NCBI RefSeq assembly: GCF_965208485.1
Contig: NZ_OZ242344.1
Location: forward strand, 1,302,001 to 1,366,000
Length of the DNA stretch: 64,000 bases
Reading direction: 5' to 3'
Origin: Poriferisodalis sp965208485
GTDB taxonomy: Bacteria > Actinomycetota > Acidimicrobiia > Acidimicrobiales > Poriferisodalaceae
This document shows positions 59,254 through 64,000 of the stretch, one piece after another (the stretch's first letter is position 1; every line of letters begins with the position of its first letter). The position numbers and the translations under genes are program-made. The notes beneath the pieces were generated by a model. The model saw nothing but the letters and a program-made list of their open reading frames with translations, was not told the DNA's origin and made no database searches.

Positions 59254-60293
59254 CCTCTCAGTTGCTCTACCCGGTCTGCCATCTCCGAGGTGCTCCCATG
59301 CGGAATCCAAGTGATCCGGGGATCTCGGGCAAACCAGCGCTCTTGCCGGCGGGCGAATCGCCGAGTCCGTGCGATGGCGGCTTCGAGTGCCTCGTCCAGT
59401 GAGCACTCCCCCGCCAGGTGGGCACGCAGTTCCTTGTAGCCGAGGGCTTGCGCAGCGGTGCGTGACAGCGGTGCCGCCATCAGGCTCCGGACCTCATCCA
59501 GGAAACCGTGCTCCATCTGCTGCCGGTACCTGTCGGCGATGCGTTCGTCGAGCGCGTCTCGGTTCAGTTCGATTCCCATGAGCCGGAACGGGACCTCGGG
59601 ATAGGTCTGCAGCCCCGGTCCGAACGACGAGAACGGCCGGCCGGTTCCCAGGCAGACCGACAACGCCCGTACGATGCGACGCAGGTTGGTCGGCTCCATG
59701 CGCGAGGCGGCCAGGGGGTCCAGTTCAGTGAGGCGCCGGTGCAGGGCAGCCGCGCCGCCGGGTTCGGCAGACGCGCAGCCGAGCGCAGCCTGGCGAACCG
59801 CATCCGCCCCAGTCGTGCCCGCGCCGGCGGTGCGCCCATGCGGTGCTGCTGCCGCTGCGGAACTGGCGGCGGCTTCGGACTCGAGTTCGGCGGCGATGTC
59901 GGCGAACTCCGGCGGCGGCGTGAGACCGTCGATGACAGCGCGCAAGTGCAAGCCGGTACCCCCGACCAGCAAGGGAACGGCACCGCGTTCGGCGATGACG
60001 GCCATGGCCGATTCGAATGCACCGGCGTAGTCGACAACCGTGAACCGTTCCGACGGTTCGACGATGTCGATGAGATGGTGCGGCACCTCAGTCCGCTCGG
60101 CCGAGGCGGGCTTGGCAGTGCCGATGTCCATCCCCCGGTACACCTGCATCGAATCGACCGAGACCAGCTCTAGCTGCGTGCCGACAGTTGTCGTGGAGCG
60201 GGCACGACGGGCGAGTTCCATGGCGAGCTCCGACTTGCCCGACGCCGTCGGGCCGACGATGGCCAGCGGCGGATCGGCGTGCGAGCGGTTCAC
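59172..60293 (-). CDS. miaA: tRNA dimethylallyltransferase MiaA, with IS-derived C-terminus
   Basis: A 373-residue enzyme that attaches the dimethylallyl group to A37 of tRNAs reading UNN codons. The P-loop GPTASGKS is at residues 14-21, the DSMQVYRGMDIGTAKP region at 47-62, and GGTGLHLRAVIDGL at 111-124. A low-complexity Ala/Gly insert occurs at residues 139-181. Residues 346-373 (GCPPDPADANVADTHRRRSE and so on) are encoded by the IS1380 remnant, replacing the natural end. The gene lies 23 bp after miaB. Confidence 0.9.
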   Translation of the reverse strand: MNRSHADPPLAIVGPTASGKSELAMELARRARSTTTVGTQLELVSVDSMQVYRGMDIGTAKPASAERTEVPHHLIDIVEPSERFTVVDYAGAFESAMAVIAERGAVPLLVGGTGLHLRAVIDGLTPPPEFADIAAELESEAAASSAAAAAPHGRTAGAGTTGADAVRQAALGCASAEPGGAAALHRRLTELDPLAASRMEPTNLRRIVRALSVCLGTGRPFSSFGPGLQTYPEVPFRLMGIELNRDALDERIADRYRQQMEHGFLDEVRSLMAAPLSRTAAQALGYKELRAHLAGECSLDEALEAAIARTRRFARRQERWFARDPRITWIPHGSTSEMADRVEQLRGCPPDPADANVADTHRRRSEELCRRLE

Positions 60294-60316
60294 GACGCTC
60301 GGCTGCCGGCGCTGCC

Positions 60317-61813
60317 TCAGCGGGCGGCAACCGGGATGCGGGTGCGGTGCCGTGCCGGGGCGGTGACCTCGATGAGCTCGCCGCTGAGATGGAAGGTGGC
60401 AGCCCGACGTACGAGCACTCGGGCGTAGGTGCCGGTTCGCAGCGCTTGGGCCGATGCGAAGTGCACCAGGCGATTCTGACGCGTCCGGCCGGAGAGGGTG
60501 CCTGGATCTCGCTTCGAAGGTCCCTCGACCAGCACATCCTCGATGCGGCCGACGCGGGATTCGTTGCCCAGCCGCGCCGAGCGCTCGATGACGGCTCGCA
60601 GCCGCTCCATGCGCTCGGCTGCCACATCGGGGGCCACGAACCGGTCGGCCAGCTCGGCCGCCTCGGTACCTGGACGCGGGGAGAAGACGAACGTGAATGC
60701 GCTGTCGAAGCGGGCGGCCGCGGCGAGTTCGAGCGTGTCATTGAAGTCACGCTCGGACTCACCCGGAAAGCCCACGATGATGTCGGTGCTGACGGCGAGG
60801 TCATCGACGGCAGCGCGGGCGGTCTCCAGCCGCTCCAGGTAACGCTGGGCGGTGTAGCCCCGATGCATGGCGGCGAGCACTTCGTCGCTGCCGGACTGCA
60901 AGGGCAGGTGCAGGTGCTCGCACACCGCAGGCGTCTCGGCCATGGCCGAGACGACATCGGCTCGCAGGTCCTTGGGGTGCGGGCTGGTGAATCGCACCCG
61001 CTCGATGCCCTCGACAGCGCCGACTGCCCGGAGCAGATCGCCGAACAGCGGGCGGGCGGTGCGCCGCCCGTCGGCCCAGGCGTCGCCGGCGTGCCATACG
61101 GCATCGGCGGGGCCGTCCGAGCCAGGCGCACCGTTCGTGCGGCGCAACGCCAGCGTCACGTCCCGGCCGTAGCTGTTGACGTTCTGACCCAGCAGGGTCA
61201 CCTCGCTGACGCCGTCGGCTGCGAGGCGGCGCACCTCGTCGACGAGCTCGCCGAAGGGGCGGGAGATCTCGCGGCCCCGCACCGAAGGCACGATGCAGAA
61301 GGCGCAGGTGTTGTCGCAGCCGATCTGGATGGTGACCCACGCAGCGTGCTGGGCGTCACGCCGTACCGGCAAAGCTGAAGGGAATTCTTCGGATTCGGCC
61401 ACGATCTCGGTCACCGGACCCGAGATGCGGGCTTCGCTCAGCAGGTCGGCGGCACGAGCCACGTTGTGCGTGCCGAACACCACGTCGACGTGAGGCGCCC
61501 GCTGGCGCACGAGGTCCTGGTCCTTCTGCGCCAGGCAGCCGGCGACCGCGATCTGCACCTCGGGTCGTTCCTCCTTGAGGCGCTTGAGGTGCCCGAGCTG
61601 CCCGTAGAGCTTGTTGTCGGCGTTCTCACGGATGCAGCAGGTGTTGAGCACGATGACATCGGCATCGGCCATCGTGGGTGCCGCGACCAGGTCATCGGCT
61701 TCCAGCAGGCCGGCGATCCGCTCAGAATCGTGCTCGTTCATCTGGCACCCGTAGGTGCGCACGAAGTAGCTGCGCTGACCTTCGCCGTGCCCGAGTTCGA
61801 TGCCCTCCGCCAC
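60317..61813 (-). CDS. miaB: tRNA-2-methylthio-N6-dimethylallyladenosine synthase MiaB
   Basis: A 498-residue radical-SAM enzyme that adds the 2-methylthio group to i6A37. The N-terminal iron-sulphur region shows RTYGCQMNEHDSERI, LNTCCIRENADNK and AVAGCLAQKDQDL, the radical-SAM cluster is CDNTCAFCIVPSVRG, and a C-terminal TRAM-like domain ends the protein. The start is GTG 61813. It forms an operon with miaA. Confidence 0.93.
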   Translation of the reverse strand: MAEGIELGHGEGQRSYFVRTYGCQMNEHDSERIAGLLEADDLVAAPTMADADVIVLNTCCIRENADNKLYGQLGHLKRLKEERPEVQIAVAGCLAQKDQDLVRQRAPHVDVVFGTHNVARAADLLSEARISGPVTEIVAESEEFPSALPVRRDAQHAAWVTIQIGCDNTCAFCIVPSVRGREISRPFGELVDEVRRLAADGVSEVTLLGQNVNSYGRDVTLALRRTNGAPGSDGPADAVWHAGDAWADGRRTARPLFGDLLRAVGAVEGIERVRFTSPHPKDLRADVVSAMAETPAVCEHLHLPLQSGSDEVLAAMHRGYTAQRYLERLETARAAVDDLAVSTDIIVGFPGESERDFNDTLELAAAARFDSAFTFVFSPRPGTEAAELADRFVAPDVAAERMERLRAVIERSARLGNESRVGRIEDVLVEGPSKRDPGTLSGRTRQNRLVHFASAQALRTGTYARVLVRRAATFHLSGELIEVTAPARHRTRIPVAAR

Positions 61814-61823
61814 GGCGCCAAGG

Positions 61824-61930
61824 CTAGGAGACTGCTGAGCAATTGCCGAAATCGCCGATTCATGGGCACAAAGCCGCAGGTCAGAGCGTTGCAGACTTGC
61901 CCGAATCCGAATAAATCAGCAGTCTCCTAG
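61824..61930. mobile_element. MITE-like element with CTAG ends and 11-bp inverted repeats
   Basis: CTAG-GAGACTGCTGA (61824-61838) is the exact reverse complement of TCAGCAGTCTC-CTAG (61916-61930). The 107-bp span has no gene. A CTAG duplication with an inverted repeat like GAGACTGCTGA is typical of IS5-type elements and their short derivatives. It lies between miaB and the repeat and monooxygenase relics. Confidence 0.6.
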
Positions 61931-61958
61931 GGGTGGGTGCGCGGGCCGCTGGCGGCCT

Positions 61959-62028
61959 CTTGCTTCCCGCTCTTGTTCGCTGCGCTCACGGGCCGCTCGA
62001 GCCACGGCTTCGCCTGCCGGCTCAGCCT
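61959..62028 (-). repeat. Copy C of the ~70-bp interspersed 3'-end repeat
   Basis: Matches copies A (11348) and B (14031). On the minus strand it begins at the stop of the monooxygenase frame: the TGA of ...LTRLGG is the TGA in its AGGCTGAGCC start. So the gene's stop codon lies inside the repeat. Confidence 0.85.
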
Positions 62029-63177
62029 CCAAGCCTGGTGAGCGCGAAGTTCTCGGTCATGTTGTCGCGGGCGTGGGCCATGAAGCCCAGGTACTGCTTG
62101 ATGCTGCCGTTGTAGTTGCCGTCTTGGCGGCGGTTCTCGGCGCCCTCGAAGTTGTAGTAGCCGGGGGTGCAATCGCGGTTGCGGGTGGTCTTGCCGCGGT
62201 TGGCGAGGGCCTGCCATCGCTCGCGCGCGCCGCCGGGCCTGCCAGCCCGGCTTGAGCTTCGCGGCCCACTCCGGATTGGTCTCCCAGTCGTCGCGGATGT
62301 CGATCGAGGACGGCGTGCGCTGGAAGACGTACAGCTCTTTGGACATCTCGCCGAGCTGCGGGATGGCCTGCACGGCCGTGGCCCCGGTGCCGATGATGCC
62401 GACCCGCTTGTCGGCGAGGTTCTCGAGGTCGGCGCCGGTGTAGTCGTAGTCCCAGCGCGACGTGTGGAACGAATGGCCACTGAAGCGCTCCATGCCCGAG
62501 ATGACCGCCAGCTTCGGCTTCGACAGGGTGCCGTTCGCGCAGATGACGAACTTGGCGGTGATCTCGTCGCCCCGGTCGGTGTCGATGCGCCACACCTCGG
62601 CGTCGCTGTCCCAGATCGTGGAGGTGACGGTGGTCTGGAACATCGCCAGCTCGTAGAGGTCGTACTTGCGTGCGATCAGCCGGCAGTAGTCGAAGATCTC
62701 CTCGCCGGTCGCATAGTGACGCGACGGCACGTAGCCGGTCTCGTCGAGCAGCGGCAGGTAGTCGTAGGACACGACATCGCAAGCCACGCCCGGATACCGG
62801 TTCCAGTACCACGTGCCGCCCACGTCGGCGCCGCGCTCGATAATGCGGATGCTCTCGACACCCTTCTGCCGCAGCCGGGCCGAGGTGAGCAGCGCCGAGA
62901 ACCCGCCGCCGATGAACAGCACCTCGACCTCGTCGCACACCGCTTCGCGCTCGGGGAGCTCGGCGGAGTACGGGTCTTCCTCGTAACGAGCCAGCTCGCC
63001 GACGAGATCGGAGGTGTACATCTGCGTGCCCGGCGGCCGGTGGCCCAGTCGCACGTCGCGTTCCTCGGCAAATCGTGCCTTGATGTCGTCGTAGTACGAC
63101 TGCGGCGGGCGCTCGTCGACCTCGCGGGAATAGTCGAAGTTGAAGACGTTCTGCGGCTTCCCGGTCTTCTGCGCCAC
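62022..63177 (-). pseudogene. Baeyer-Villiger-type flavin monooxygenase, frameshifted and truncated
   Basis: The first ~317 residues are in one frame: VEVLFIGGGFSALLTSARLR (FAD site), GGTWYWNRYPGVACD and the Baeyer-Villiger fingerprint FSGHSFHTSRWD, then VGIIGTGATAVQAI (NADP site). In a GC-rich run near 62230 the frame changes; the next frame continues RERWQALANRGKTTRNRDC and ends ENFALTRLGG at copy C of the repeat. Total length about 385 residues, well below the ~540 of intact enzymes, so the C-terminal part is also missing. It probably no longer works. Confidence 0.75.
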
Positions 63178-63273
63178 CCGTCACTCCCCGGTCAAGACCA
63201 ATTCGTCCCGTACACCGAGACCGGATCAGGCTAGGGGTGCCCCGCGAAGCGCAGATCGGTCCGATTGCGGCCT

Positions 63274-63320
63274 CAGGGCCGAGTGGACGCAAAGTTCCCG
63301 GTCATGTTGGCGCGGGCGGA
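63274..63320 (-). pseudogene. Second monooxygenase-type C-terminal tail fragment
   Basis: The minus strand reads ARANMTGNFASTR and stop, closely like ARDNMTENFALTR at the end of the frameshifted monooxygenase. It lies between that gene and recA. It is a duplicated or relic 3' end of a related gene. Confidence 0.45.
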
Positions 63321-63323
63321 CGC

Positions 63324-64000
<677 letters not shown>

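Overview
This is high-GC DNA with many GTG and TTG starts. The order dapF-hflX-dapC, then miaA-miaB and recA on the right, is that of an actinobacterial chromosome. Together with the run of Rieske oxygenases, SDRs, an acyl-CoA dehydrogenase, SnoaL-like proteins and a Baeyer-Villiger monooxygenase, it suggests an environmental actinobacterium, possibly of the Acidimicrobiia; the class is an inference. All calls come from reading the sequence and protein motifs; no database search was run.

Layout. (1) 1-15.7 kb is a catabolic neighbourhood: the tail of a LivF/LivG-type ABC ATPase, two Rieske ring-hydroxylating oxygenases, a 3-ketosteroid-dehydrogenase-like flavoprotein, five SDRs, two SnoaL-like proteins each overlapping an SDR gene by 4 bp, a TIM-barrel isomerase, an aminoglycoside-phosphotransferase-like kinase, an enoyl-CoA hydratase, an acyl-CoA dehydrogenase, a DUF1330 protein and a ThuA-like protein. 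The set could oxidise and shorten a cyclic or terpenoid/steroid-like substrate. (2) 15.7-45.3 kb is an accessory island. It holds an IS110 element nested in an ISL3 relic, two IS1380 copies (one intact, one frameshifted), an intact ISL3 element, solo IS ends and a MITE-like element. Between them lie toxin-antitoxin modules (ParD-like/zeta, RHH/DUF5615, DUF433/PIN-like), HicB-like genes and fragments, a HEPN Abi-like protein, a Uma2 nuclease, an ASCH protein, a DUF4041-GIY-YIG nuclease of the SNIPE type and a GHKL ATPase cut off at an ISL3 element. The island ends with a recombinase-like ORF carrying an in-frame TAG, overlapping a 706-residue DDE-transposase-like gene beside tRNA-Val. (3) 45.3-54.98 kb is mostly core: tRNA-Val, tRNA-Cys, a DEAD-box helicase, metX, two small proteins, tRNA-Gly, an SDR, a FitAB-like toxin-antitoxin pair, dapF, hflX and dapC. 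(4) 55.1-58.9 kb has cell-surface genes: a secreted esterase with a threonine-rich linker, an M15-like peptidase, an acyltransferase and a tiny lipoprotein. (5) 59.1-64 kb has miaB-miaA, a broken Baeyer-Villiger monooxygenase gene and the 3' part of recA.

The most notable points are: a ~70-bp repeat found three times in the window, each time in the same orientation directly at the stop codon of a gene; a MiaA whose last ~28 residues come from an IS1380 left-end remnant; a candidate IS110 guide-RNA region upstream of an IS110 transposase that carries an extra XRE-like HTH tail; the recombinase-like/DDE pair next to tRNA-Val; and the divergent DUF4041 nuclease and GHKL ATPase genes.
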